A DNA stretch of 64,000 bases, taken from assembly GCA_029260455.1 (NCBI GenBank), contig JAJDDF010000009.1, forward strand, positions 98,141 to 162,140, written 5' to 3'. The notes under the pieces are model-generated. The model was given only the letters and a program-made list of their open reading frames with translations. It was not told the origin of the DNA and made no database searches. This document shows positions 43,783-51,877 of the stretch, piece after piece. The DNA is from Phycisphaerales bacterium (GTDB lineage: Bacteria; Planctomycetota; Phycisphaerae; Phycisphaerales; UBA1924). How positions within the stretch are numbered: position 1 is the stretch's first letter; each line of letters begins with the position of its first letter. The position numbers and the translations under genes are program-made.

Positions 43783-44123
43783 CCTCGACACATACACAGC
43801 AGTTCGACGAGCAAGCCCTGCGCGATGCCCTCGCCCAGGCAGACAAACCTGTGCTCGTCGATTTCTACGCCGACTGGTGCCCGCCATGCAAGGTGATTGC
43901 GCCGACGATCGACAAGACCGCCGAGTCATTCGCCGGCCGCGCCATCGTCGCCAAGCTCGATACCGATGCGCATCCCAAGCTTGCCAAGGAATTCGGTGTC
44001 AAGTCGATCCCGACCACCGTCATCTTCCTAGGCGGCAAGGAGATCAATCGCTTCATCGGCGTGGTGAGTCAGGCTGATCTGACCCGCGCCCTCGAAGCCG
44101 CGGGCACACAGGTCGCTGCCTAG
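43779..44123 (+). CDS. Thioredoxin
   Basis: The product is 114 residues from ATG 43779, which overlaps the preceding stop as ATGA; an in-frame ATG at 43767 is also possible. The thioredoxin fold is clear: [18 protein letters not shown] with a WCPPC active site (Pro-Pro instead of Gly-Pro), the cis-Pro in SIPTTVIFL and GVVSQADL near the end. It should be a cytoplasmic disulfide reductase. Its place after an AhpD-like protein suggests it is that protein's reductant. The WCPPC variant changes redox potential in other thioredoxins. Confidence 0.92.
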   Translation: MTSTHTQQFDEQALRDALAQADKPVLVDFYADWCPPCKVIAPTIDKTAESFAGRAIVAKLDTDAHPKLAKEFGVKSIPTTVIFLGGKEINRFIGVVSQADLTRALEAAGTQVAA

Positions 44124-44216
44124 TACTCGCCCGCCCGCTGCGTGGGCGCGCCAGCGCTCACGCGGTGTTCCCGAAGCCGCCCCACCGCCCGGCACACCCC
44201 CACTACACTCACCTTC

Positions 44217-44936
44217 GTGGGCATCAAGAACCATCGTCCCGACCTGAATGGCATCCTTGTGATCGACAAGCCCTTGGGCCTGTCGAGCGCCCAGGTCTGT
44301 GCGCGCGTGCGCCGGCATACCGAAGGCGCCAAGGTCGGCCACGCCGGCACGCTCGACCCACTCGCCACAGGCGTCCTCGTCCTGTGCCTCGGCAAAGCCA
44401 CCAAGTCGATCGAGCAACTCATGGCCACCGAGAAGCGCTACCGAACAACGATCGATCTGTCGGCATTTTCTACAACCGACGATGCCGAGGGAGAACGCAC
44501 ATCCGTACAGGTCGACACGCCGCCTCCGCGCGCACAGATCGAGCAGGTGCTCCGTGAACAGTTCGCAGGCGAGATCATGCAAACGCCGCCGGCATTCTCG
44601 GCGATCAAAGTCGACGGCAAACGTGCCTACAAGCTGGCGCGGAAGGGCGAAGCGCCCGAGTTGCGCGCACGACCAGTGCTGATCCACGCGATCGACGTGC
44701 TGAGCTACGAGTGGCCGCTGCTCGAACTCGACATCCGCTGCGGCAAGGGCACCTACATCCGCTCAATCGCCCGCGATCTTGGCAAGGCAATCGGGACCGG
44801 CGGCATGCTGGCCGCGCTGCAGCGCACCGCGGTCGGGCCATACACAATCGACAACGCCCGGGCGTTGAAGGACCTGCCGAGTCCCTTTGAGCCCGAGGAA
44901 CTGCTTGCGGTTCCCGAGCCGACGCCCTCGGCTTGA
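44217..44936 (+). CDS. truB: tRNA pseudouridine-55 synthase
   Basis: The product is 239 residues from GTG 44217. TruB converts U55 of the tRNA T loop to pseudouridine. The motifs GILVIDKPLGLSSAQVCARV, GHAGTLDPLATGVLVLCLGK with the catalytic Asp, EKRYRTTIDL and GKGTYIRSIARDLGKAIG are present. The C-terminal PUA-like part is short. A preceding stretch in the same frame (44142-44216) is not homologous. It lies 93 bp after thioredoxin and just before tRNA-Glu. Confidence 0.95.
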   Translation: MGIKNHRPDLNGILVIDKPLGLSSAQVCARVRRHTEGAKVGHAGTLDPLATGVLVLCLGKATKSIEQLMATEKRYRTTIDLSAFSTTDDAEGERTSVQVDTPPPRAQIEQVLREQFAGEIMQTPPAFSAIKVDGKRAYKLARKGEAPELRARPVLIHAIDVLSYEWPLLELDIRCGKGTYIRSIARDLGKAIGTGGMLAALQRTAVGPYTIDNARALKDLPSPFEPEELLAVPEPTPSA

Positions 44937-44981
44937 CCGGCGCGGGCCGGCTTCTACACTGCTTCTCCTAGGTTCGCAGAC

Positions 44982-45056
44982 GGCCCCATCGTCTAGCCTG
45001 GTCTAGGACGCCAGGTTCTCATCCTGGAAACCGGGGTTCGAATCCCCGTGGGGTCA
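44982..45056 (+). tRNA. tRNA-Glu (anticodon CTC)
   Basis: The cloverleaf has acceptor GGCCCCA/TGGGGTC. The anticodon stem CCAGG/CCTGG encloses loop TTCTCAT (anticodon CTC, reading GAG). The T arm is CGGGG/CCCCG with TTCGAAT, and the discriminator is A. Confidence 0.94.
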
Positions 45057-45451
45057 CTTGACGCGGGCTCACCTTTTTTGAGGTGGGTCCGTAGTCGTTT
45101 TTGTGAAGAACATGACGCGCAAAGCGAATAAGGGAATACCCTCAGGACGGGGTGACAGGTCTTTCGCCATCACACCCAGAGTTCCCAGTATGCAAGACAA
45201 TCACAGTTCTGGTGCGCAGAACCGTGATTCCCTGTGCACACATCGGAGTCTGCTTTGCACTGGGGATAACGCCAAAATTGCGCGTAGGCCATGTGAACGT
45301 GCGCACCCCACAATCTTCTCGCCTACGTTCATGCATCCCGCACAATTGCGGGACGTATCGAACGGTTCACTCCGAGCACAGGTGCCGTGCAAGGGGCGAA
45401 AAATGAGGGAAGCAGTTCGCTCTCGGTGATGTGAATTCTAGGGGGTTATGA
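45057..45451. other. Intergenic region, no gene seen
   Basis: About 395 bp between tRNA-Glu and the metallopeptidase gene. A short hairpin (CACCT with AGGTG around TTTTTTG at about 45072-45088) may end the tRNA transcript. The rest must hold the promoter of the rightward gene. Short open frames here have no recognisable features. Confidence 0.5.
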
Positions 45452-46747
45452 ATGGCAGTGCAGGCACCTGACGTTGCGCGAAGCGCAGCCGTCGCATTTG
45501 TTTTCGCAAGCAGTCTTGCGCAAGGGCAAATCATCGATTATACCGATGCCGTTGTCGTTACCGGGCAACCGATTCGCATTGTCACACCTAGTGCGTGCTT
45601 GCCTGCGGCTGGCGCAAACCTGACATCTGCGCTCTCGGCGCTCTCGCGTTTTTCGCAGCGCCAACATGTGTTGCTCTCCGTTGGCAATGGCCCAGCAAGC
45701 GGTTTTGATATTCAATATCTCGTAAGCAGCGCGGTTGCTGCGGATCCTGCATTCGTCAACGGCCTTGAAACAGCAGCACAACTGTGGGAATCTGTCATCA
45801 ACGATCCCATTGTTGTTGTGATGGCAGTTGATTTTACCTCCGGCAGGCCCTATCTCGCAGCAGCATCAACAACACTTGTCGGCTCAACCTACGAAACATT
45901 ACGCGGTGCAATGGTGAGCAAGGCAAGCCCCGCGGAACGTCAATACATGTCGCGCATTCCTGTCATCATGCAAGCCCGGACGGACGCGGGTTGGGTTAAT
46001 ACAAACGGGATGTCATTTTTTCCACCCTCTGCGCTGCGCCGGGCGCTGTATATCGAAAACTGGACACCAACTCTGGATGCGCAGATTGTTTTCAATACAG
46101 ATTTTACTTTCGACCCTGATCCATCCAATGGCATCGCCCCGGGACAGATTGATCTTGTCACTGTCATGTGTCATGAACTTGGGCACGCACTCGGCTTTAC
46201 GAGCAGTGTTGATGCCAATCCCTTGCTGCGACAACCACTTGATATGTTTCGCTATACGACATGGGGTGGGCCAAGTGATCCTTCGACGCTCGATGACATT
46301 ACAACTGTGTTGCGTGAGTGGCGCGCCATCGATTCAACACTTGATACGGTCAATGCCATCCTGGGTGTACCGCAGGAGATATGGTTTTCAACCGGTGCCT
46401 TCAATGGTGATGGTCGCCAGGCAAGTCACTGGAAAGATGATTCACTGCTTGGCCTGCCACAGGCCATCGGTGTGATGGACCCGACCTACCAGGCAAGCCA
46501 GTTGCCCCCCGAAATCATCACCGATGCCGACCTTCTTGCACTGAGCCTCATCGGGTGGAATATTGATATTGGCACACCGCCATGTGTTGGTGATACCAAT
46601 GGTGATGGCGCTATCAACCTCGATGACTTGCAGATGCTTCTGTTTCAGTTTGGCACACCAGAAATTGAAGCAGATGTCAACTTCGATGGAGCTGTAAACC
46701 TTGACGACTTACAGTTGATTCTCTTTTCCTTTGGCCAACCCTGCTGA
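45452..46747 (+). CDS. Secreted zinc metallopeptidase with dockerin-like tail
   Basis: The product is 431 residues from ATG 45452 (AGGGGG upstream). A signal segment of about 10-25 ends near AQG. A zinc-peptidase core shows VMCHELGHALGFTSSV (HExxHxxGF), the metzincin-like site seen in planctomycete secreted peptidases, and MDPTY about 100 residues later as a possible Met-turn. The C-terminal ~60 residues form a Cys-bracketed dockerin-like pair: CVGDTNGDGAINLDDLQMLL and ADVNFDGAVNLDDLQLIL, ending FGQPC. Its substrate is unknown. The tail may attach it to a partner or the surface. Followed 35 bp later by the DUF1801 gene. Confidence 0.88.
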   Translation: MAVQAPDVARSAAVAFVFASSLAQGQIIDYTDAVVVTGQPIRIVTPSACLPAAGANLTSALSALSRFSQRQHVLLSVGNGPASGFDIQYLVSSAVAADPAFVNGLETAAQLWESVINDPIVVVMAVDFTSGRPYLAAASTTLVGSTYETLRGAMVSKASPAERQYMSRIPVIMQARTDAGWVNTNGMSFFPPSALRRALYIENWTPTLDAQIVFNTDFTFDPDPSNGIAPGQIDLVTVMCHELGHALGFTSSVDANPLLRQPLDMFRYTTWGGPSDPSTLDDITTVLREWRAIDSTLDTVNAILGVPQEIWFSTGAFNGDGRQASHWKDDSLLGLPQAIGVMDPTYQASQLPPEIITDADLLALSLIGWNIDIGTPPCVGDTNGDGAINLDDLQMLLFQFGTPEIEADVNFDGAVNLDDLQLILFSFGQPC

Positions 46748-46782
46748 CGAGCCACTCAAGCGCTTGGCGTATACTTCTTCGC

Positions 46783-47427
46783 ATGCAAAGCAAAGCGAAG
46801 ACACCAAAGGCGTATCTCTCATCCCTGCCCAAGGATCGGCGTGATGCACTTGAAGCTGTGCGCAAGGTCATTGTGAAAAACCTCGGCAAAGGCTACGCTG
46901 AGGGCATGCAGTACGGCATGATCGGATACTTCGTGCCACACTCGGTGTATCCGCCGGGGTATCACTGTGATCCAAAGCAACCTGTGCCTTTCGCCGCAAT
47001 CGCATCGCAAAAAAATTACATGTCGGTGTATTTGAATGCGATGTATGGCGGCGGCTTTGACGAATCATGGATTCGTGCGCGCTTTGAAGCCGCGGGCAAG
47101 AAGCTCGACATGGGCAAATGCTGCATCCGCTTCAAGAAACTGGAAGACCTGCCCCTTGATGTGATCGGCGAAGCAATTCGAAGCGTGCCCATGAAGCAAT
47201 ACATCGAACAGTATGAACGCGCGATCGGACGGTCGGCAAGCCTTGTGGTGTCGAAAAAGAAAACAAAGAAGAAGATCGGCAGCAAGAAAGCCACAAAGAA
47301 AAATGCTGCAAAAAAAGTTACCAGCAAGCGCACGCCGAAGAAGAAGACCGTCACAAAGAAAGCTACAGCACGCAAGAAGGTATCGACGAAGAAGATCACG
47401 AAGAAGAGAACCGCAAAGCGATCATAA
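46783..47427 (+). CDS. DUF1801 protein with histone-H1-like Lys-rich tail
   Basis: The product is 214 residues. Residues about 8-145 match the DUF1801/YdhG-like domain: AYLSSLPKDRRDALEAVRKV, then MQYGMIGYFVP, FAAIASQKNYMSVYLNAMYG and GKCCIRFKKLEDLPLDVIGE. From about 155 to the end the sequence is almost only Lys, Ala, Thr, Ser, Val and Arg (SKKKTKKKIGSKKATKKN and similar), as in histone H1-like and AlgP-type DNA-binding tails. Such a tail suggests nucleoid or nucleic-acid binding. The function of DUF1801 is not established, and the fusion is unusual. No signal peptide. Confidence 0.85.
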   Translation: MQSKAKTPKAYLSSLPKDRRDALEAVRKVIVKNLGKGYAEGMQYGMIGYFVPHSVYPPGYHCDPKQPVPFAAIASQKNYMSVYLNAMYGGGFDESWIRARFEAAGKKLDMGKCCIRFKKLEDLPLDVIGEAIRSVPMKQYIEQYERAIGRSASLVVSKKKTKKKIGSKKATKKNAAKKVTSKRTPKKKTVTKKATARKKVSTKKITKKRTAKRS

Positions 47428-47495
47428 AAAGAACAACACCGAAGATCGCATGACCCTCGGCGTTGGCTTGTGTTGTGAATTGTTGCCTGCTTTGG

Positions 47496-47882
47496 TCAGC
47501 ACACCGTTCCAAAGAGGAACAGCAAAATCTGCAGGTCGTCAAGATCTGTGTCGCCGTCGCCATCAGCATCAGCATCCGAATTGGACTGAATACCGAAGCT
47601 AAAAAGCAGCAACTGCAGATCATCAAGGTTGGTCCTGCCATCGCCATTGAAGTCGGCAGGGCAGTTACCAATAGCGCCCCAGAACCCGCCAACAAGTTCG
47701 AAACTTCCCCCCGTCATGACCGGGCCTGCATCGGGTTGACCGATCGTGCCCTCGACGGTGAATCCGCCGCCAGTGGACTTTCCGCCCCCACCATCAATGG
47801 TGAAGGAGTCGATGGTGAAGCCCCCCGCGATAACGGAAGCCGCCAAAGCTGCCACACATAGTGAAGTGATACATGTTTTCAT
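47496..47882 (-). CDS. Small secreted protein with dockerin-like tail
   Basis: The product is 128 residues. A signal peptide (TSLCVAALAASVIAG) is followed by a short Gly-rich beta part (IDGGGGKSTGGGFTVEGTIG) ending GGFWGAIG, a motif often seen before dockerin-type tails in planctomycetes. Then comes a Cys-bracketed dockerin-like pair, CPADFNGDGRTNLDDLQLLL and ADGDGDTDLDDLQILL, ending FGTVC. Only the tail is clearly recognisable. It lies 21 bp downstream of the large secreted protein gene on the same strand, so both are likely expressed together. Confidence 0.78.
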   Translation of the reverse strand: MKTCITSLCVAALAASVIAGGFTIDSFTIDGGGGKSTGGGFTVEGTIGQPDAGPVMTGGSFELVGGFWGAIGNCPADFNGDGRTNLDDLQLLLFSFGIQSNSDADADGDGDTDLDDLQILLFLFGTVC

Positions 47883-47903
47883 TGTAATTCTCCTCTCACC
47901 GCC

Positions 47904-49769
47904 TCAGCGATTGCCCTTTGCAGCTTCTTCGAGTTCCCGGGATTTGTCAATACCTTCTTCAGAAGAACGTCCAAAAGCTGTTGGATGAAGCAATTTCCCG
48001 ACCTCGCGGCCCTGTTTCCACTCCTCGACCGGGAGGCGATTCTCGCGCGCAAAGGAATCCTGACGTGTTCCGGTAACCTGCCATGAGACCTTGGCCCCCG
48101 CCACGCCGCCGGCAATGACAAACACGCCGTTCTGGATCTCAGTCGCCACATACAGATTTGGCATGGGCGCGCCCACCGCCGTCAACTGATAGCGGAACTC
48201 TGCATTGAGGGCCTCGAAATAGTCCGGCATGATCACCCGCGCCTGACCTGCGGCATTGAACACCGCTGTGCCGTCATAGATGTTTTTCATGTCGGGCGAT
48301 ACGACCGAGGAATGCGAGAGGAACTTGTTGTAGGGATCGAGCGGGTGATCGAGCCTGACTGAACTGAGGGCATTGTTAAAGATGCCGGTGACGCGCACAT
48401 TGCCCGCGAAATAGCCCGCCCAGAGTGTGCCCGCACCGCTGGGCGATGCGCCATAGATGCTGTAGCAGATCCCACCTGCGCCCGCGGAGGCATCGCCGTA
48501 CAGGCCATAGTAGAGGCCATCAAACGTACCGAAAGCATGCCCCCTCACGCCTCTCCATCCCCCCTCGCCAATCACACCAACACCAAAGAAATCATCGTCG
48601 TCATTCACGCCGTGAATAGCAGGAGCATCATCTGGGCCCGTTGCATTTTGGCGGGCAAGAATTGCTGGCGCGTTGGTCCCCGAGCCATCACTCTCGGTGA
48701 TGCTGAGGCCAACGGTGCCGCCGCCGATGTCAATGCTCGTGCCGGGCTGAGTGCCACTGAACAGCCAGCCGGAACCGCTTGCATTGCCCGCCTGGATCGC
48801 GATGCCACTGGTCGTCGTGCCGCGCACGCCCCACCCGCTGCCCGCGTGCGAACCCCAGACGCCAATACCTGAAAAACCAGTCCCGTTGTTGATCCCGCGC
48901 AGGGCTGTCGAAAAACCGCCCGGCGTAGTCGAGGTCACTTCGCCAAGAATCGCATTGGCGGAGCTCGATTCGGAGTTGGTTTCGCCCCAGATCGCGGGGT
49001 TCGTGCCGGCGATATCGCCACGCCGTGCAAAGACACCAATGCCGGTGTTCGTGACCGCCTGGACGGCCGACTGGCTGGTCGAAAACGCCTCGACGCCGGC
49101 GAACTGGCTACCCGCGTACACCTGATTGATCCCGCCATCGAGGTGGGCGAAGTACGCAGCGTCATCAAAGTTTGAATTGAGATTCAGGAACCCGCCATCG
49201 ATGGTCTCGCTCACCGGCCACTGCAATGAATCGGCCTTCAGCGCGTACGGCGTCGGGTTCACCTTCTGCCGCGGCGAGAGAATATTGCCATTCACTTCAA
49301 TTTTGATGTACCGGTCGGCCCCGTCGAACACACCCGATCCGAAACTAAGATCCCGCGTAAATACACCGTTGGTGACCGGGACCCCAAAGTGGACATTTGA
49401 CCACAGCAGAACGCCGCCGAGCGGAGCGTCAAAGACGCGAAAAGTCATGTTGAAGATACCATTGGCTGGCAGCCCCGCATTGCGCAATCGCCCCTGATAG
49501 GTAAATGGAAGCGCGATGCCACGGGCCTCGGGATCAACCTCGGTGCCCGCCCCATCAAAAACGGTCACGCCCTCCGGCACAGTGACCACTGCCCGCGCTG
49601 CGACAGGCCGTTCGCCCCGATCAGCCCGCACGCCCGGATCGGGGATCGTCACGCCATTGGCGGGCACACTCGAATCAACCTGGCCCTGCTGGGCACTCGC
49701 AACACCAACCCACGCACAACCAGCGCACGCGACAACCGCCGCAATGCTACGAAACGTACCAAGCTTCAT
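47904..49769 (-). CDS. Large secreted repeat protein (tail-fibre-like)
   Basis: The product is 621 residues from ATG 49769 (GGGAGGA upstream). A signal peptide ends near ASA. A domain of about 80-200 begins FTYQGRLRNAGLPANGIFN and ends NPTPYALKA, the pattern common before repetitive surface or tail-fibre regions. Repeats follow of about 50 residues with GVFARRGD, IWGETNS, GISGIGVWGSH and GVRGTT-like turns, as in extended beta structures, and a C-terminal ~120 residues of mixed fold with a charged end (EELEEAAKGNR-like). It is probably a surface or adhesive protein. A small dockerin-tail protein lies directly downstream. Confidence 0.8.
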   Translation of the reverse strand: MKLGTFRSIAAVVACAGCAWVGVASAQQGQVDSSVPANGVTIPDPGVRADRGERPVAARAVVTVPEGVTVFDGAGTEVDPEARGIALPFTYQGRLRNAGLPANGIFNMTFRVFDAPLGGVLLWSNVHFGVPVTNGVFTRDLSFGSGVFDGADRYIKIEVNGNILSPRQKVNPTPYALKADSLQWPVSETIDGGFLNLNSNFDDAAYFAHLDGGINQVYAGSQFAGVEAFSTSQSAVQAVTNTGIGVFARRGDIAGTNPAIWGETNSESSSANAILGEVTSTTPGGFSTALRGINNGTGFSGIGVWGSHAGSGWGVRGTTTSGIAIQAGNASGSGWLFSGTQPGTSIDIGGGTVGLSITESDGSGTNAPAILARQNATGPDDAPAIHGVNDDDDFFGVGVIGEGGWRGVRGHAFGTFDGLYYGLYGDASAGAGGICYSIYGASPSGAGTLWAGYFAGNVRVTGIFNNALSSVRLDHPLDPYNKFLSHSSVVSPDMKNIYDGTAVFNAAGQARVIMPDYFEALNAEFRYQLTAVGAPMPNLYVATEIQNGVFVIAGGVAGAKVSWQVTGTRQDSFARENRLPVEEWKQGREVGKLLHPTAFGRSSEEGIDKSRELEEAAKGNR

Positions 49770-50023
49770 GATTCGTCCTCCCAGAGACGGATTTCTTCCG
49801 ATGGTTCGGCCCCACCCCGGGGCCAAGGCCCTTGTTTATCCAAGTTTACACCGAAATAAGCAATGCACAAATATTACTCTCTAATTCCGATTATCGACAC
49901 GCTTGTCCATATCACGGCACGATCAAGGCGCGCCCGTTCTATTGTGTTTGCACAGTGCCAACCACTTCACCACGCCTTGCAGAATATTGAAAAACTGTGC
50001 TGGCCAGGGCTGGAAAACGAAAA

Positions 50024-50302
50024 CTACTTGTCCATGCTCGCGACAATGTGCGCAAGGCCTTCGACATCGCGCCCAGCAAGGACTTTGCGCGCCTGAACCG
50101 CAGGGCGATCGGTGCCTTTGGTGACTTTTCCGAGCGCTGATTCAGCGCGCTTCCAGAGTTGATCGCGTTTCTTGTCGGTCTCTGCAAGATACAGATCGGT
50201 CACGATTTCGCCCAGACGCTGCACGGTGATCGTGTCAATGTTGTCGTAATAGCGGTTGATGATGCCGCGCTGATGCTTCGTGTATTCGCGTCCTGTGGCC
50301 AT
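50024..50302 (-). CDS. Conserved small protein of unknown function
   Basis: The product is 92 residues from ATG 50302. It starts MATGREYTKHQRGIINRYYD and continues with LGEIVTDLYLAETDKKRDQL, RAESALGKV and KVLAGRDVEGLAHIVASMDK. It is helical and charged, with no signal peptide or membrane helix. Small proteins with the GREYTKHQ opening occur in planctomycetes, but I know no function. It lies 34 bp downstream of a two-helix membrane protein on the same strand, so the two are likely one operon. The ribosome binding site is weak. Confidence 0.7.
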   Translation of the reverse strand: MATGREYTKHQRGIINRYYDNIDTITVQRLGEIVTDLYLAETDKKRDQLWKRAESALGKVTKGTDRPAVQARKVLAGRDVEGLAHIVASMDK

Positions 50303-50336
50303 GGCCAAGAGCGTAGCAGCACGCTCGGCAGGACGT

Positions 50337-50561
50337 TTAGTCTGCAAACCGGGGCAGGAAATAGAGACTTGCAAGGCACCCGCCAGTCACCGCCCACATC
50401 GTGATCACTGAGGTCACGAAGTACGGGAAGATGCACATCACCAGCCCCACCGCAAGGCACTTCAGATCGGCCTGTTTTTTCCCATAGAGAAAAAGCGCAA
50501 AGCCAATCAGCCCAATGAACAAGCTGGAAAACAGGACTGTCGGGTTCGTCAGGTCCATCAT
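50337..50561 (-). CDS. Small two-helix membrane protein
   Basis: The product is 74 residues from ATG 50561 with AGGAG upstream. Two hydrophobic stretches (VLFSSLFIGLIGFALFLYG and CLAVGLVMCIFPYFVTSVIT) form membrane helices, and a third weak one lies near the C-terminus. A basic GKKQADLK loop lies between the first two. Small proteins of this type are common beside various genes and have no known role. It is probably co-transcribed with the 92-residue protein gene just downstream. Confidence 0.7.
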   Translation of the reverse strand: MMDLTNPTVLFSSLFIGLIGFALFLYGKKQADLKCLAVGLVMCIFPYFVTSVITMWAVTGGCLASLYFLPRFAD

Positions 50562-50826
50562 GAAGCTCCTGCGGCACGCCGGTCGCAGTTTGGAAGATCG
50601 GCTCCATCGGGGGGCAATAAGAACCGGGGTGTGCCAGGAGGCTGAGAGTGGTCCCGGTGAGGCGAATGGTGTGGATTACAAGGGGCGGAAGTGGCCGTTG
50701 TGGAACTGAAACGAACGGGTGGTCGACGAGCGGAGAACTGCCCGGCTTGACTGTGGGGCTGGGGGGGCTACATTCTGTGGCTCGCGTCGGCTCTGGAGCA
50801 TTCCGGAGGTGGTGTGAACCCCTGTT

Positions 50827-50900
50827 GGGGCGGTAGCTCAATTGGTTAGAGTCCCGGACTGTCGATCCGGAGGTTGCGGGTTCGAGTCCCGTCCGCCTCG
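50827..50900 (+). tRNA. tRNA-Asp (anticodon GTC)
   Basis: The cloverleaf has acceptor GGGGCGG/CCGCCTC (one G-T pair). The anticodon stem CCGGA/TCCGG encloses loop CTGTCGA (anticodon GTC). The T arm is GCGGG/CCCGT with TTCGAGT, and the discriminator is G as usual for Asp. Confidence 0.94.
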
Positions 50901-50905
50901 CTTGA

Positions 50906-50954
50906 AAACCGCGTTTTCCGGCTGCATTGCTGGAAAGCGCGGTTTGTCGTTTTG
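50906..50954 (+). terminator. Terminator after tRNA-Asp
   Basis: AAACCGCGTTTTCC pairs with GGAAAGCGCGGTTT across a 12-nt loop (small bulge), followed by GTCGTTTT. It ends the tRNA-Asp transcript. Confidence 0.75.
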
Positions 50955-51079
50955 CACTGCAGCGCGCCACACCGAGCGGCTGGAGAGACTTTTCGAGATG
51001 TACATGAAGATGACTGCAAAGGGGGGCAAGAAGTGAACGCTGCGCTTGCCAAGTTTTGGACTGACGACACGTCGGTGCT

Positions 51080-51454
51080 TTTCACATCCTTCTGGGGCTG
51101 GTCGGCGGTGTGGTCGCACTCTGGCTCAGCGGGCAAAACCTCTCCGCGCCAGCTTCCGTTGGCTTCATTGCCCTCTTTGGGATCGCACTCGAAAATGGCA
51201 TGGTACTTGTCACCTACATGAACCAACTGGTGCGCGAGGGTGTTGATCTCAACGAAGCATCCGTTCGCGGCGCGTGCCTGCGCGTTCGCCCCGTGTTGAT
51301 GACCGCAGCCACAACCACGCTCGGCCCCATCCCCTTGCTCTTTGCGCGCGGGACAGGAAGCGAAGTGCAGCGCCCACTCGCAACTGTTGTTGTGGGCGGA
51401 CTCGTCACTTCAACAGTACTGACCCTGCTTGTCCTGCCAGCGCTCTACAAATAG
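51080..51454 (+). pseudogene. C-terminal fragment of an RND (CzcA-type) efflux pump
   Basis: About 124 residues remain from a protein normally over 1,000 long. The frame reads HILLGLVGGVVALWLSGQNL, ASVGFIALFGIALENGMVLV, RPVLMTAATTTLGPIPLLFA and ends VVVGGLVTSTVLTLLVLPAL, the last transmembrane part of a heavy-metal RND pump. Upstream of 51080 the similarity stops abruptly. This is not a piece of the intact pump gene at 52797-56594, because the sequence differs clearly (SVGFIALFG against VGFLALFGI contexts). It lies after tRNA-Asp and just before the efflux cluster, so it may be left from an older pump or from an insertion at the tRNA. Confidence 0.75.
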
Positions 51455-51877
51455 TTTGCAACTGGCACAACGAACAACATGTCGGCCCGCAAATAATCAA
51501 GACTCCGGGCGATACGGGTTGCCCTGAGATGATGTACCGCCACTTGATCGGCGGATTAATCTGACCACACCTCTGCCGAGAACTTCGAACGGCAGTACCG
51601 CGATCCCAATCAGCAGGCATGACGGACAACCTGCCCGCATAAGTCCGACCGAGCACAACCCTGTGCGACAGGAACGATTCGCATTGCCTTGAGAGGGAAT
51701 ATCCTGCATCGATCGCCCATGATTCGGTGTGCCCATGCGATGCCAACAGACTGTTGTCTCAGAGTATTCCGCCAACTGCCAAGGTGCATCAGAATAGTGA
51801 GACCGGTAACACCGGCCCTGTTTCGAACACGCATGACCATCCTTCCAATCTCGTTTGACGGCACCTGGCTCCAGAAC
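51455..51877. other. Intergenic region, no gene seen
   Basis: About 423 bp between the pump fragment and the end of the TRASH-repeat gene. I see no coherent open frame, hairpin or repeat; possibly decayed sequence that belonged to the truncated pump or its neighbour. Confidence 0.45.

Noticed and set aside
45103..45429. Small gene between tRNA-Glu and the metallopeptidase
   Set aside because: Its composition and lack of a ribosome binding site do not suggest coding; overlapping frames on both strands look equally good.
51110..51454. A small intact membrane protein
   Set aside because: The homology is to the C-terminal end of large RND pumps and stops abruptly upstream.
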